Source: an uncultured Spirochaetota bacterium (GTDB lineage Bacteria; Spirochaetota; Spirochaetia; Treponematales; Rectinemataceae). From it: a DNA stretch of 64,000 bases. The notes below the pieces were generated by a model, which worked only from the letters and a program-made list of their open reading frames with translations, was not told the origin of the DNA and ran no database searches. The stretch is from NCBI GenBank assembly GCA_903821875.1, contig CAIJMU010000097.1:1-64000 (forward strand), read 5' to 3'. Of the stretch, positions 56,201 through 64,000 are shown one piece after another. A program made the position numbers and the translations under genes. Positions within the stretch are counted from its first letter, which is position 1, and every line of letters starts with the position of its first letter.

Positions 56201-56507
56201 GCTCGAGGGCCACTCCGCAGTTCAAGGCCGTCTGCCCCCCGAAGGAAAGAAGTATGCCGTCGGGCTTCTCCTTTTCGATAACCCGCTCCACCATCTCGGG
56301 CGTAACCGGGAGGAAGTAGGTCGCGTCAGCCATCCCGGCACTCGTCTGTATTGTGGCGATGTTGGGATTGAGGACCACTGTCGCCACACCCTCCTCCCTC
56401 AGGGCCTTGAGGGCCTGGGTACCCGAATAGTCGAACTCCCCCGCCTGCCCGATCCTGAGCCCTCCGGAGCCCAGAACCAGCACCTTCCGTGGATCACCCG
56501 TCCTCAT
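53292..56507 (-). CDS. carB: Carbamoyl-phosphate synthase large subunit
   Basis: The 1071-residue protein has two ATP-grasp halves. The first starts with [20 protein letters not shown] and has [20 protein letters not shown]; the second has [20 protein letters not shown] and [20 protein letters not shown]. It ends in an MGS-like regulatory domain ([20 protein letters not shown]). It makes carbamoyl phosphate from bicarbonate, glutamine-derived ammonia and two ATP. The start overlaps the carA stop (ATGA). The MGS-like domain suggests allosteric control by UMP or a similar effector. Confidence 0.97.
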   Translation of the reverse strand: [1071 protein letters not shown]

Positions 56508-57652
56508 GAGGTCCTCCCTGCCGCGACGCGCTCCAGAAATGAACTAATGAGGTATTCCGTATCCCGCGGCCCCGGGCAACCCTCGGGATGGAACTGCACC
56601 GCCGAGAATCGCCCTCCGGCCGAGCCAGGGCCACTCGAGCCAGAACCCACACTGCGAATGCCCTCGATGCTCCCGTCGTTGGCATTGCTGAACCAGATCT
56701 CCCAACCCGGCGGCAGGCTATCTTCGCGCACCGCATAGCCGTGGTTCTGGCTCGTCACCTGGCAGCGCCCGCTTCCCGCCTCGACACAGGGCTGGTTCTG
56801 CCCCCTGTGGCCGTACTTGAGCTTGTAGGTATCCGCCCCAGCGGCCAAGGCCAGGATTTGCGAGCCCAGGCAGATGCCGAAAATCGGGATGCCTGCGTCC
56901 AGGGCCCGCCTCGTGGAAGCGATGGTCTTCGTGCAGGCCTTCGGGTCGCCCGGTCCGTTGGCAAGGAGTATTCCGTCATAATTGTCATTATCGAGGGCTG
57001 CGTCCCAGGGGAGGCGTATCACCCTGGCCCCGCCGGCCAGAAGGAGCCGTAGGATGTTGTTCTTGACCCCACAGTCGACCACCGCGATCCGTGGGCCACT
57101 GCCCTCCCCGTATTCCTGGATGCCACTGCAGGAAACTGCGGCCACCGAGGGCTTGGGATCGAGGACAGGAAGTCCTCCGGCACCCTCGACCCTGAGCCAG
57201 CCCCGCATCGTGCCCCGCTCCCGCAGGCGCATGGTCAGCGCGCGGGTGTCGATGCCCTCGATGGCGGGTACCCCCTCTTCGGCAAGCCACTGCCCGAGGC
57301 CGCGCGCGTTCGCGTGGTGGCTCGGAGCCTCGCAGAGTTCCGAAACCACAAGGGCAGAGGCGTGGACCTTCCCGGATTCAAAATAGTTATGAATACCATG
57401 ACGGTCATGCGTCATGGCAGGGACTCCGTAGCTGCCGGCCAGGGGCCAGGTCGTCACGAGGATCTGCCCGTGATAGGAGGGGTCGCTCAGGGACTGCGTA
57501 TAGCCCACCATCCCGGTCGTAAAGACTACTTCGCCTTCTGCGTCGCGCAAGGCGCCAAAGGCCCGTCCCTCGAATTCGCTGCCATCCTCGAGCCTGAGGA
57601 CGGCTGCCCGCCTTGTCCCAGGCTCCTTTGATTCCCCTACCGCGTCCACCAT
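56504..57652 (-). CDS. carA: Carbamoyl-phosphate synthase small subunit
   Basis: I choose the ATG at 57652 because a CGGAGG lies 6 nt upstream; this gives 382 residues. Earlier in-frame ATGs at 57670 and 57691 lack such a site. The N-terminal domain (LRLEDGSEFEGRAFGA, VVFTTGMVGYTQSLSDPSYH) is followed by a class I glutamine amidotransferase with the catalytic Cys in FGICLGSQILALAAG, SQNHGYAV and the His-Glu in VQFHPEGCPGPRD. It supplies ammonia to CarB. A strong hairpin with T-tract stands about 45 nt upstream of the start, so carAB is probably attenuated. Confidence 0.96.
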   Translation of the reverse strand: MVDAVGESKEPGTRRAAVLRLEDGSEFEGRAFGALRDAEGEVVFTTGMVGYTQSLSDPSYHGQILVTTWPLAGSYGVPAMTHDRHGIHNYFESGKVHASALVVSELCEAPSHHANARGLGQWLAEEGVPAIEGIDTRALTMRLRERGTMRGWLRVEGAGGLPVLDPKPSVAAVSCSGIQEYGEGSGPRIAVVDCGVKNNILRLLLAGGARVIRLPWDAALDNDNYDGILLANGPGDPKACTKTIASTRRALDAGIPIFGICLGSQILALAAGADTYKLKYGHRGQNQPCVEAGSGRCQVTSQNHGYAVREDSLPPGWEIWFSNANDGSIEGIRSVGSGSSGPGSAGGRFSAVQFHPEGCPGPRDTEYLISSFLERVAAGRTS

Positions 57653-57697
57653 CAGCAGCCTCCGGAACATAGATTCTTTCCATAGATACATTGCACG

Positions 57698-57759
57698 AAA
57701 AAAAGAGGCGAATCAAGCCAGTTTCGGCAGCTTCTGTGCCGATTGTAGCTTGATTCGCC
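57698..57759 (-). terminator. carAB leader attenuator/terminator
   Basis: On the minus strand GGCGAATCAAGC (57748-57759) pairs perfectly with GCTTGATTCGCC (57707-57718). Inside lies a second stem TCGGCA/TGCCGA (57737-57742, 57724-57729) with a 7-nt loop. A TCTTTTTTT tract follows (57698-57706). Because the adjacent gene upstream (rsmG) is divergent, the hairpin is either in the carAB leader or stops minus transcripts arriving from add. Confidence 0.8.
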
Positions 57760-57809
57760 AGTTCAGGTCTCTATCCAGATCACCGCTTCCGTCGACTCTC
57801 CGTTTTCAT

Positions 57810-57815
57810 TACAAT
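57810..57815 (+). promoter_or_regulatory. -10 box of rsmG
   Basis: TACAAT stands 6 nt before the GTG start at 57822, consistent with a leaderless transcript. A -35 (TTCCGT, 57787-57792, spacer 17) is poor. Confidence 0.35.
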
Positions 57816-57821
57816 TCGCCC

Positions 57822-58478
57822 GTGATCAGCACAGTTCTCGCGGAGGGTCTCGCAGCCCTCGCCTTGCCCTCTGACGGCGAACTCCACAACCATCTGGCCA
57901 GCTACGCCCAGGCCATCGAAGAATGGAACCCCGCCTACGGCCTCGTAGGAGCGACGGGCGACGAACTCATCATCAAGCACATCCTCGACAGCCTGGCGCC
58001 CCTGTCCATCATCGACCGCCTCGCCCCAGCCCGCAGGCACTGCAGCCTTGCCGACCTCGGGACAGGAGCCGGCCTCCCCGGCATTCCCCTCGCCCTCGCC
58101 CGAGGGGCCTTCGACGTCGCGCTTATCGATCGCATGACGCGTCGCATCACCTTCCTCGAAGCCATGAAATCCCAGCTTGGCCTCGGCAATGTCCAGATCA
58201 TCGAAACCCAGGTCGAGCACGCCAGAGGCGCCTGGGACCTCGTGACCTTCCGCGCCTTCAGGCCCTTCGAGCGAAAACTCTTCAAGCGGGTATTCGCCCT
58301 CTGTGCGCCCGGGGGCTACGTGATCGCCTACAAGGGAAAGATGGAGCGTGCGAAGGCCGAGTTAGCCGAAATCGAAGGACTCTATTCGAGCGTGGAGTTC
58401 CACCCTGTCAAGGTTCCCTTCCTTGAAGACGAACGTTGCGTCGTGCTGCTCTCGCCTGCGCTGAAAACAAAGACCTAA
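57822..58478 (+). CDS. rsmG: 16S rRNA (guanine527-N7)-methyltransferase
   Basis: The GTG at 57822 gives 218 residues with NPAYGLVGATGDELIIKHIL near the N-terminus, the SAM-binding LADLGTGAGLPGIPLALARG, and MTRRITFLEAMKSQLGLGNV and DLVTFRAFRPFERKL. It methylates G527 of 16S rRNA. A TTG at 57750 would extend it by 24 residues, but the sequence there is the carAB hairpin and is poorly coding. It is the only plus-strand gene between minus-strand operons; its stop is 4 nt from the convergent deaminase stop, with no terminator between. It consumes SAM made by metK close by, but no regulatory link is visible. Confidence 0.93.
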   Translation: MISTVLAEGLAALALPSDGELHNHLASYAQAIEEWNPAYGLVGATGDELIIKHILDSLAPLSIIDRLAPARRHCSLADLGTGAGLPGIPLALARGAFDVALIDRMTRRITFLEAMKSQLGLGNVQIIETQVEHARGAWDLVTFRAFRPFERKLFKRVFALCAPGGYVIAYKGKMERAKAELAEIEGLYSSVEFHPVKVPFLEDERCVVLLSPALKTKT

Positions 58479-58482
58479 TTCC

Positions 58483-59508
58483 TCAGGCCGGTATCCCGAG
58501 CGCATTCCGGGCAGCCTCGAACTCCAACAGGAGGCGGCGCCGCAGGCCCACATCAGCGAGTCCATAGCGAAGTCCGTTCAGGTTGATCTGCCAGAGCTCG
58601 GCGAGCGAGAGGCCAGCTTCCTCATTGGCCAGAGTGTACTCGCGCACGAGATCGGTTCCGAAGAAGGGCGGATCATCCGTGGACAGGGTCACCGGCACCC
58701 CGGCATCCAGCATGCGCCTAATTGGGTGTTTAGCGATGTCGGTATACCCTGTCAGGCAGGCGTTGCTCGAAAGGGCGACGTCGCAGCAGATCCTCCGCTC
58801 GGCCAGCAATGTAAGGACGGCCTCGTCCTCGACAGCGCGGATACCGTGCTGGATGCGCTGGGCGCCGAGGTCAAGCACAGCCTGCCTCACATGTTCGGCA
58901 CCGGCAGTCTCTCCCGCGTGCGCCACGCAGGGATATCCGGCCCTTCTCGCACGGTCAAAATATGGCGCGAAGGGAGCACGGGGGAATCCCGCCTCCGGTC
59001 CGCCCAGGCCCATGGCGACAATCAGGGGATTGGCATTGGCTTCCAGGAAAGCGGCCGTGAAGTCCCCGCTCTCGGGGGCGGCTTCGCTCGGGATATCGGT
59101 AATCAGTCTCGTCACTGGCCCGCCAGAAGCCTCCGCTTCCTGTAGGCGGCGTGTCACTACCTTGAATGCCCGATCCGCCCCTATGCCAAACTTTTCATGG
59201 TTGTAGGCTGAAAAATGCACTTCTGCGTAGCGGATGTTCTGCCTCTGGCAGTCCGCAACAAAGCCGTCCACCATGCCGACATAGTCATCTTCTGTCTTCA
59301 GGCAGGAGCACATCATCAGCCAGATCTTGATAAACTTGTCGAAATTCTCACAGACGTAGAGGCCCTTGAGTTCCTCGAGGCTGGTGACTGGCAAAGCTAT
59401 GCCATTCCGGGCAGCCATGGCCCAGAGTGTATCGGGTGAAATCGTGCCTTCAAGGTGGAGGTGGACCTCAGTCTTCGGCATTGCGGCAATCTTTTCAAGG
59501 TCGGTCAT
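58483..59508 (-). CDS. add: Adenosine deaminase
   Basis: The ATG at 59508, with AAGGAAG upstream, gives 341 residues. Zinc ligands and catalytic residues are in KTEVHLHLEGTISPDTLW (HxH), PCVAHAGETAGAEHVRQAV (His and catalytic Glu) and RIQHGIRAVED, followed by VTLSTDDPPFFGTDLVREY. It deaminates adenosine to inosine. After metK and ahcY in the same orientation, it removes adenosine released by SAH hydrolysis. A hairpin after metK lies upstream; the SD follows the weak T-tract. The family also includes adenine deaminases, but the substrate context supports adenosine. Confidence 0.92.
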   Translation of the reverse strand: MTDLEKIAAMPKTEVHLHLEGTISPDTLWAMAARNGIALPVTSLEELKGLYVCENFDKFIKIWLMMCSCLKTEDDYVGMVDGFVADCQRQNIRYAEVHFSAYNHEKFGIGADRAFKVVTRRLQEAEASGGPVTRLITDIPSEAAPESGDFTAAFLEANANPLIVAMGLGGPEAGFPRAPFAPYFDRARRAGYPCVAHAGETAGAEHVRQAVLDLGAQRIQHGIRAVEDEAVLTLLAERRICCDVALSSNACLTGYTDIAKHPIRRMLDAGVPVTLSTDDPPFFGTDLVREYTLANEEAGLSLAELWQINLNGLRYGLADVGLRRRLLLEFEAARNALGIPA

Positions 59509-59520
59509 CGATGCTTCCTT

Positions 59521-59567
59521 AAAATAGAACTGCCGGCCCATGATCCCCAAGGGATATGCGCCGGCAG
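59521..59567 (-). terminator. Hairpin between metK and add
   Basis: CTGCCGGC (59530-59537) pairs with GCCGGCAG (59560-59567); an inner ATCCC/GGGAT stem lies between. On the minus strand a TTCTATTTT tract follows, and the add Shine-Dalgarno AAGGAAG comes next. The interrupted T-tract suggests incomplete termination. Confidence 0.65.
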
Positions 59568-59580
59568 CTCGATACCCAGC

Positions 59581-60738
59581 TCAGATCTTTGCGAGTTCGC
59601 TCGCCTTGTCAGTTTTCTCCCAACTAAAGCCATCACGCCCGAAGTGCCCGTAGGCTGCGGTTCTCTGGTAAATAGGCTTCTTGAGGTCGAGGGTCCTGAT
59701 TATCCCGGCGGGATCGAGTTCGAACACCTTCCTGACTGCTGCTGATATCTTCTCTTCCGGGTACTTCCCCGTACCGAAGGTATCTACCATTACCGAAACA
59801 GGATCAGGCACCCCGATGGCGTAGGCGAGCTGGACCTCACAGCGCTCTGCGAGGCCTGCCGCAACAATGTTTTTTGCAACGTACCTGGCCATATAGGCTG
59901 CAGAGCGGTCGACCTTGGAGGGGTCCTTTCCAGAGAAAGCCCCACCCCCATGTCGCCCCATTCCACCGTAGCTATCGACTATGATCTTGCGGCCAGTGAG
60001 GCCAGTGTCGCCCATCGGGCCGCCGATGACAAAGCGCCCGGTCGGGTTAATGAGGAACTTGGTGTTCTTGTCAAGCAAACCAGTCTTTTCCAAAACCGGC
60101 TTGATGATCTCTTCGATGATGGCTTCGCGGAGCACAGGATGGGTGATATCCGGATCATGCTGATGCGATACAACTACCGTATCAATTCGTATAGGTTTGT
60201 GTCCCTCGTATTCGAGGGTCACCTGGCTCTTGGCATCAGGCCTCAGCCAGGCGATCTTCTTGGACTTGCGAAGATCGGTTGCCCGATGGAGAATCTGGTG
60301 CGCGTACATGATGGGAGCAGGCATGAGCTCAGGCGTCTCCTTGCAGGCAAAGCCGAACATCATTCCCTGGTCACCCGCTCCCTGCCTGCCCTTGAACTCA
60401 TCCAGGCCCTTTCCGACAACACCCTGGTTGATGTCGGGAGACTGGGAATGGATTGTATTAAGTACGGCCATCGACTCGTAATCGATGCCATAGTCCGGGT
60501 TCGTATAGCCGATCTCGAAAACAACATCACGCGCAAGCTTCTGGATATCGACATAGGTAGTCGTGGTTATTTCCCCACCGACAAGGACCATACCAGTCGT
60601 CGCAAAGCACTCGCAGGCAACGTGGCTCTCCGGATCATCCCTGAGGCAGGCATCGAGGACAGCATCTGAAACCTGGTCGCAGAGCTTGTCGGGGTGGCCT
60701 TCGCCCACTGACTCCGAGGTAAAAAAGTATCGTGCCAT
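59581..60738 (-). CDS. metK: S-adenosylmethionine synthetase
   Basis: This 385-residue enzyme has all the MetK signatures: the start [40 protein letters not shown], and the phosphate-binding [20 protein letters not shown]. It makes SAM from methionine and ATP as a tetramer. It lies 20 nt after ahcY with a GGAAGGA-type site and is followed by a hairpin and add. The layout places it in the methyl-cycle operon. Confidence 0.97.
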   Translation of the reverse strand: MARYFFTSESVGEGHPDKLCDQVSDAVLDACLRDDPESHVACECFATTGMVLVGGEITTTTYVDIQKLARDVVFEIGYTNPDYGIDYESMAVLNTIHSQSPDINQGVVGKGLDEFKGRQGAGDQGMMFGFACKETPELMPAPIMYAHQILHRATDLRKSKKIAWLRPDAKSQVTLEYEGHKPIRIDTVVVSHQHDPDITHPVLREAIIEEIIKPVLEKTGLLDKNTKFLINPTGRFVIGGPMGDTGLTGRKIIVDSYGGMGRHGGGAFSGKDPSKVDRSAAYMARYVAKNIVAAGLAERCEVQLAYAIGVPDPVSVMVDTFGTGKYPEEKISAAVRKVFELDPAGIIRTLDLKKPIYQRTAAYGHFGRDGFSWEKTDKASELAKI

Positions 60739-60758
60739 GATCGTTCCTTCCCTTGTCG

Positions 60759-62183
60759 TCAGTATCGGTATGAATCGGTCTTGAAGGGACCGGTCTTGGC
60801 GATGCCAATATATGCTGACTGCTTTTCACTCAGCTCGGTGAGGACGGCGTTGAGCTTGCCGATGTGCATACGGGCTACTTCCTCGTCAAGCTGTCGGGAG
60901 AGCACGGTTACGCCAGGCTTTGCTGTTTCACGAGACTTCCAGAGTTCGATCTGGGCGAGAACCTGGTTGGTAAAGGAGGTCGACATGACAAAGGAGGGAT
61001 GACCCATGGCACAGCCGAGGTTGACCAGGCGACCCTCGGCCAGGAGGATGATGGAATGGCCGTCGGGGAAGAGGTAGCGGTCAACCTGGGGCTTGATGTT
61101 TATCCGCGTGATTCCGGGGAAGGCAAAGAGGTCGGCTACCTGGATCTCGTGGTCGAAATGCCCGATGTTGCAGACGATAGCCTGGTCCTTCATCTTCTTC
61201 ATGTGCTCAATTGTGATGATATCGACATTGCCCGTGGCAGTGACAAAAATATCGGCACGCGAAAGGGCGTTCTCGACGGTGGTAACCTCATAGCCTTCCA
61301 TCGCAGCCTGGAGGGCGCAGATCGGGTCGATCTCGGTGACGATGACGCGGGCACCCTGGCCTCGGAGGGACTGGGCACAGCCCTTGCCCACGTCGCCGTA
61401 GCCACAGACTACGGCAATCTTTCCAGCGAGCATCACGTCGGTAGCCCGCTTGATGCCGTCGATGAGGGACTCCCGGCAGCCATAGAGGTTGTCGAACTTG
61501 CTCTTGGTCACGGAGTCGTTGACATTGATGGCCGGGACGAGGAGCTTGCCCTCCTCGGCCATCTTGTAGAGACGGTGCACACCCGTTGTCGTCTCTTCCG
61601 AAACGCCCTTCCAGGCCTTTACAACCTCATGCCAGCGCTTCGGACTCTGCTTGAGGATGGCCTTGAGGCGGTCGACAAGGGCCTGTTCGTCAGCATTGTC
61701 ACATTTCCGCTCGAGGACAGCAGGGTTGTTCTCCGCCTCGTAGCCGAGGTGGATCATGACCGTCGCGTCGCCACCGTCATCGACGATGAGCTCAGGTCCC
61801 TTGCCTCCGGGGAAGCTCAGGGCCTTGTCAAGAAGATCCCAGTATTCCTCGAGGCTCTCTGCCTTCCAGGCGAAGACGGGCACGCCCGCGGGCTTGTCTG
61901 TGCTGCCCGAACCCACTACGACAGCGGCTGCCGCATGGTCCTGGGTCGAAAAGATGTTGCAGCTCGCCCAGCGCACATCGGCACCGAGGATCTTGAGGGT
62001 CTCGATGAGGACCGCCGTCTGTACGGTCATGTGGAGCGATCCGGTGATGCGCACGCCCTTCAAAGGCTGTGCCTTGCCAAAGCGCTCGCGGGCAGCCATG
62101 AGCCCGGGCATTTCCTTTTCCGCAAGTTCGAGTTCTTTCCGGCCGAACGAGGCCAGACCGATATCCCTGATCGAATAGTCCAT
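60759..62183 (-). CDS. ahcY: Adenosylhomocysteinase
   Basis: The ATG at 62183, with AGAGGAGAG upstream, gives 474 residues. Substrate and NAD-binding regions are seen: [60 protein letters not shown] and [20 protein letters not shown]. The C-terminal [12 protein letters not shown] carries the conserved Lys and Tyr that close the NAD site. It splits S-adenosylhomocysteine into homocysteine and adenosine, relieving product inhibition of methyltransferases. It lies 16 nt after the PfkB kinase gene. The frame extends upstream to 62255 only inside that gene. Confidence 0.96.
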   Translation of the reverse strand: MDYSIRDIGLASFGRKELELAEKEMPGLMAARERFGKAQPLKGVRITGSLHMTVQTAVLIETLKILGADVRWASCNIFSTQDHAAAAVVVGSGSTDKPAGVPVFAWKAESLEEYWDLLDKALSFPGGKGPELIVDDGGDATVMIHLGYEAENNPAVLERKCDNADEQALVDRLKAILKQSPKRWHEVVKAWKGVSEETTTGVHRLYKMAEEGKLLVPAINVNDSVTKSKFDNLYGCRESLIDGIKRATDVMLAGKIAVVCGYGDVGKGCAQSLRGQGARVIVTEIDPICALQAAMEGYEVTTVENALSRADIFVTATGNVDIITIEHMKKMKDQAIVCNIGHFDHEIQVADLFAFPGITRINIKPQVDRYLFPDGHSIILLAEGRLVNLGCAMGHPSFVMSTSFTNQVLAQIELWKSRETAKPGVTVLSRQLDEEVARMHIGKLNAVLTELSEKQSAYIGIAKTGPFKTDSYRY

Positions 62184-62199
62184 ACTGCTCTCCTCTTCC

Positions 62200-63171
62200 T
62201 TATTCTTTCGAAGTAATGAGTGCGTCGAGCACCCCTTTATCGTCATAGGTATCACGAAAACGCTTCACAAACTCGGCCTTTCCGAAGGCATGCCCCTGGG
62301 GACCGTTTTTCTCGAGGCAGTACACGGCGGCCAGGGATCCGACCTGTCCACAGAGCGTCCAGTCCCATCCCTGCGCATAGCCTGTGAGGAATCCACCCCG
62401 GAAGGCGTCACCAACGCCCGTGGGATCGACGATGCTGTCCTCACGGATCGTGGGTATCATGGATTCCTGGTCCCTCGAGCTGAAGCGGGCACCATCCTTG
62501 CCGAGGGTCACCACAAGATACTCAACGCGCTCCTGGATTTCCGAGGCAGTCAAACCCGTCTTGGACTTTATCAATTCAAACTCGTACTCGTTGCAAAAGA
62601 GAAACTTCGCACCGCTGAGGTCCCGGGCAAGTTCCTCGCCATTGAGGCGTGCAACCTGCTGGCTCGGGTCATAGAGGTAGGGAATGCCTAAGTCCCTGCA
62701 TTCCTTGGCGAATTTCTTCATCGCTGTGGGATCATTGGGGGAAATGACCACAAGGTCTGGAACAAAGCCGGCTTCAGCGACCGATTGCGTGGCTGCCTGG
62801 GCCATGGCCCCAGGGTAAAATGAAGCTAATTGGGCTGATTCTCGGTCGGTCGTGGCAAAAAAAGAGGCTGTATGCTCACCCGGGATAACCTTCATCAAGG
62901 CAGTGTCTACGCCTTTGGCCTCGAGCCAGGCGCGGTACTCGCCGAAGTCCTCCCCCACCGTCGCCATGATGCGGGGCCGCTGTCCGAGGAGGGCCATCGT
63001 GTAGGCGATGTTCGGAGCTATTCCGCCACGGAGACGGATCATCGATTCGACGAGAAAGGAAAGGCTAATCGAAGAAAGGCTCTCCGGAAGGAGGTGCTCT
63101 TTAAAGGAGCCTGGGAATTTCATGAGGTAATCAAAGGCTACTGAACCGGTTAGGAGTAACTTCACACTCAC
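62200..63171 (-). CDS. PfkB-family kinase, likely adenosine kinase
   Basis: The GTG at 63171, overlapping the metH stop (GTGA), gives 323 residues. The N-terminal [40 protein letters not shown] and the C-terminal [20 protein letters not shown] (catalytic Asp) define a ribokinase-family enzyme; the pattern is close to adenosine kinases. Its place between metH and ahcY supports phosphorylation of adenosine to AMP. Another PfkB substrate cannot be excluded. Together with the deaminase two routes for adenosine removal are encoded. An alternative GTG start at 63165 (VKLLLTG) is possible. Confidence 0.83.
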   Translation of the reverse strand: MSVKLLLTGSVAFDYLMKFPGSFKEHLLPESLSSISLSFLVESMIRLRGGIAPNIAYTMALLGQRPRIMATVGEDFGEYRAWLEAKGVDTALMKVIPGEHTASFFATTDRESAQLASFYPGAMAQAATQSVAEAGFVPDLVVISPNDPTAMKKFAKECRDLGIPYLYDPSQQVARLNGEELARDLSGAKFLFCNEYEFELIKSKTGLTASEIQERVEYLVVTLGKDGARFSSRDQESMIPTIREDSIVDPTGVGDAFRGGFLTGYAQGWDWTLCGQVGSLAAVYCLEKNGPQGHAFGKAEFVKRFRDTYDDKGVLDALITSKE

Positions 63172-64000
63172 CTCGCACGCTTTAGTTCGTCTGGATCGTA
63201 ATTCAACTCGGTCCGTAGCCAGCGCTCGGATTCTTCGAGGGCTTCCCCCCGTCTCCGGGCGAAATCTGCCACCTGGTCCCGTCCGAGCTTCCCGACAGCA
63301 AAGTATCTGGCCTCTGGATGGCTGAAGTACCAGCCTGAAACCGAGGCTGCAGGTACCATCATATTGGATTCGGTGAGGGCTATTCCAGTATGCCTTGCCG
63401 CATCAAGAAGCTCGAAAATAAGGCGCTTTTCGCGATGGTCCGGGCAGGGGGGATAGCCCGGAGCGGGGCGGATACCGCGATAGCGCACCTTTAGCAGGTC
63501 TTCCGAGGAAAGGGCCTCTTGGGGCGCATAGCCCCAGAAAAGCTTCCTGAAATCCTCGTGGAGCTTTTCAGCTGCAGCTTCGGCCAGGCGGTCGGCGAGG
63601 ATCTTGATAAGGATTGAGCCATACTCGTCGCCGGACGCAGCGAATGACTCAAGGCTCTTGTCTAGCCCGACCCCGGCTGTGATAGCAAAGGCACCGATCC
63701 AGTCCTTCCTTCCACCCTCCGGGCTTTCAAGGAAATCGGCATGGCAGAGGTAGGCAGAGCCATCATCCTTTTTCCGCTGCTGCCTCAGGCAGGGCAGCAA
63801 GGCCCGGAGTTCCCCTCGGGACTCATCTGTATAGATAAGAATATCGTCGCCGGAGGAAGCCGCAGGGAAGATCCCATAGACACCGGCAATAGCCAGGAGC
63901 CCCTCGCGACCCGCCCGTGTAAGCATGCTTCGCGCGTCCCTAAGGAGCTTTTGGGCTTCGGTTCCCATAGCTGGGTCCTCGAGGATAGCCGGATAATTCC
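63168..64000 (-). CDS. metH: Cobalamin-dependent methionine synthase, C-terminal part (cut by window edge)
   Basis: The frame runs off the right edge without a start. In its last 277 codons it has YPAILEDPAMGTEAQKLLRD and the AdoMet-binding activation-domain blocks WIGAFAITAGVGLDKSL, DRLAEAAAEKLHEDFRKLFW, KVRYRGIRPAPGYPPCPDH and LTESNMMVPAASVSGWYFSH. These belong to the reactivation domain of MetH, which uses SAM and flavodoxin to restore methylcobalamin. The window thus holds only the C-terminal module; the ATG at 63968 is internal. It is the first visible gene of the methyl-cycle operon. Confidence 0.95.
   Translation of the reverse strand, partial: NYPAILEDPAMGTEAQKLLRDARSMLTRAGREGLLAIAGVYGIFPAASSGDDILIYTDESRGELRALLPCLRQQRKKDDGSAYLCHADFLESPEGGRKDWIGAFAITAGVGLDKSLESFAASGDEYGSILIKILADRLAEAAAEKLHEDFRKLFWGYAPQEALSSEDLLKVRYRGIRPAPGYPPCPDHREKRLIFELLDAARHTGIALTESNMMVPAASVSGWYFSHPEARYFAVGKLGRDQVADFARRRGEALEESERWLRTELNYDPDELKRAR

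Overview
The window is GC-rich chromosomal DNA. It probably comes from a free-living or host-associated relative of Treponema/Spirochaeta in the Spirochaetes. The pointers are adjacent flgF-like and flgG rod genes followed by a short rod-binding FlgJ-like gene with no peptidoglycan hydrolase domain, several TPR lipoproteins, a PilZ protein beside an acyltransferase-like gene, and an Omp85-like barrel in an outer-membrane bacterium. The lineage is inferred from gene content; no rRNA or tRNA gene was found.

Layout. 1-1743 is an AT-richer islet of decaying small genes: an Rpn-type nuclease remnant, a 5'-truncated hypothetical, a frameshifted DUF4160 gene and a DUF2442 tail. It ends in one intact small helical protein. 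1765-12971 is a one-directional signalling block: J-domain protein, SpoIIE/RsbU phosphatase, beta-propeller sensor kinase with NarL-type regulator, a 1447-residue hybrid kinase, and a receiver-adenylate cyclase. 13031-13710 is a vapBC-type module with a palindromic candidate operator. 13685-17546 (minus) is a tripartite tricarboxylate transporter (tctC-B-A) with an extra solute-binding protein. 17791-20472 is aconitase. 20511-22660 is a two-component pair whose kinase carries a frameshift. 22765-29911 holds envelope genes: TIGR02757 protein, TPR lipoproteins, a LysM lytic transglycosylase and an unknown secreted protein.

29918-34289 (minus) holds an M20 dipeptidase, galE and a pRiA4b ORF-3-domain protein. 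35049-41898 (minus) is an oppABCDF peptide operon ending in an outer-membrane barrel gene. 42019-46255 (minus) is sbcDC. 46360-51142 holds PilZ, acyltransferase-like, GPH symporter and mannose-1-phosphate guanylyltransferase genes. 51248-53291 are the flagellar rod genes. 53292-57652 (minus) is carAB behind a strong hairpin, followed by rsmG (+). 58483-64000 (minus) is a complete activated-methyl cycle: metH (C-terminal part only), PfkB kinase, ahcY, metK and adenosine deaminase. S-adenosylhomocysteine is split to homocysteine, remethylated by MetH and reactivated by MetK. The adenosine can be phosphorylated or deaminated.

Two architectural signals recur. First, intrinsic-terminator hairpins have a T-tract that ends almost on the Shine-Dalgarno sequence of the next gene in the same direction (tctC|tctB, oppA|oppB, pRiA4b|galE, metK|add, manC|flgF). 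Second, several genes without a Shine-Dalgarno have a -10-like hexamer 6-7 nt before the start codon, which suggests leaderless transcripts. Both come from reading the sequence and need transcript-end mapping.
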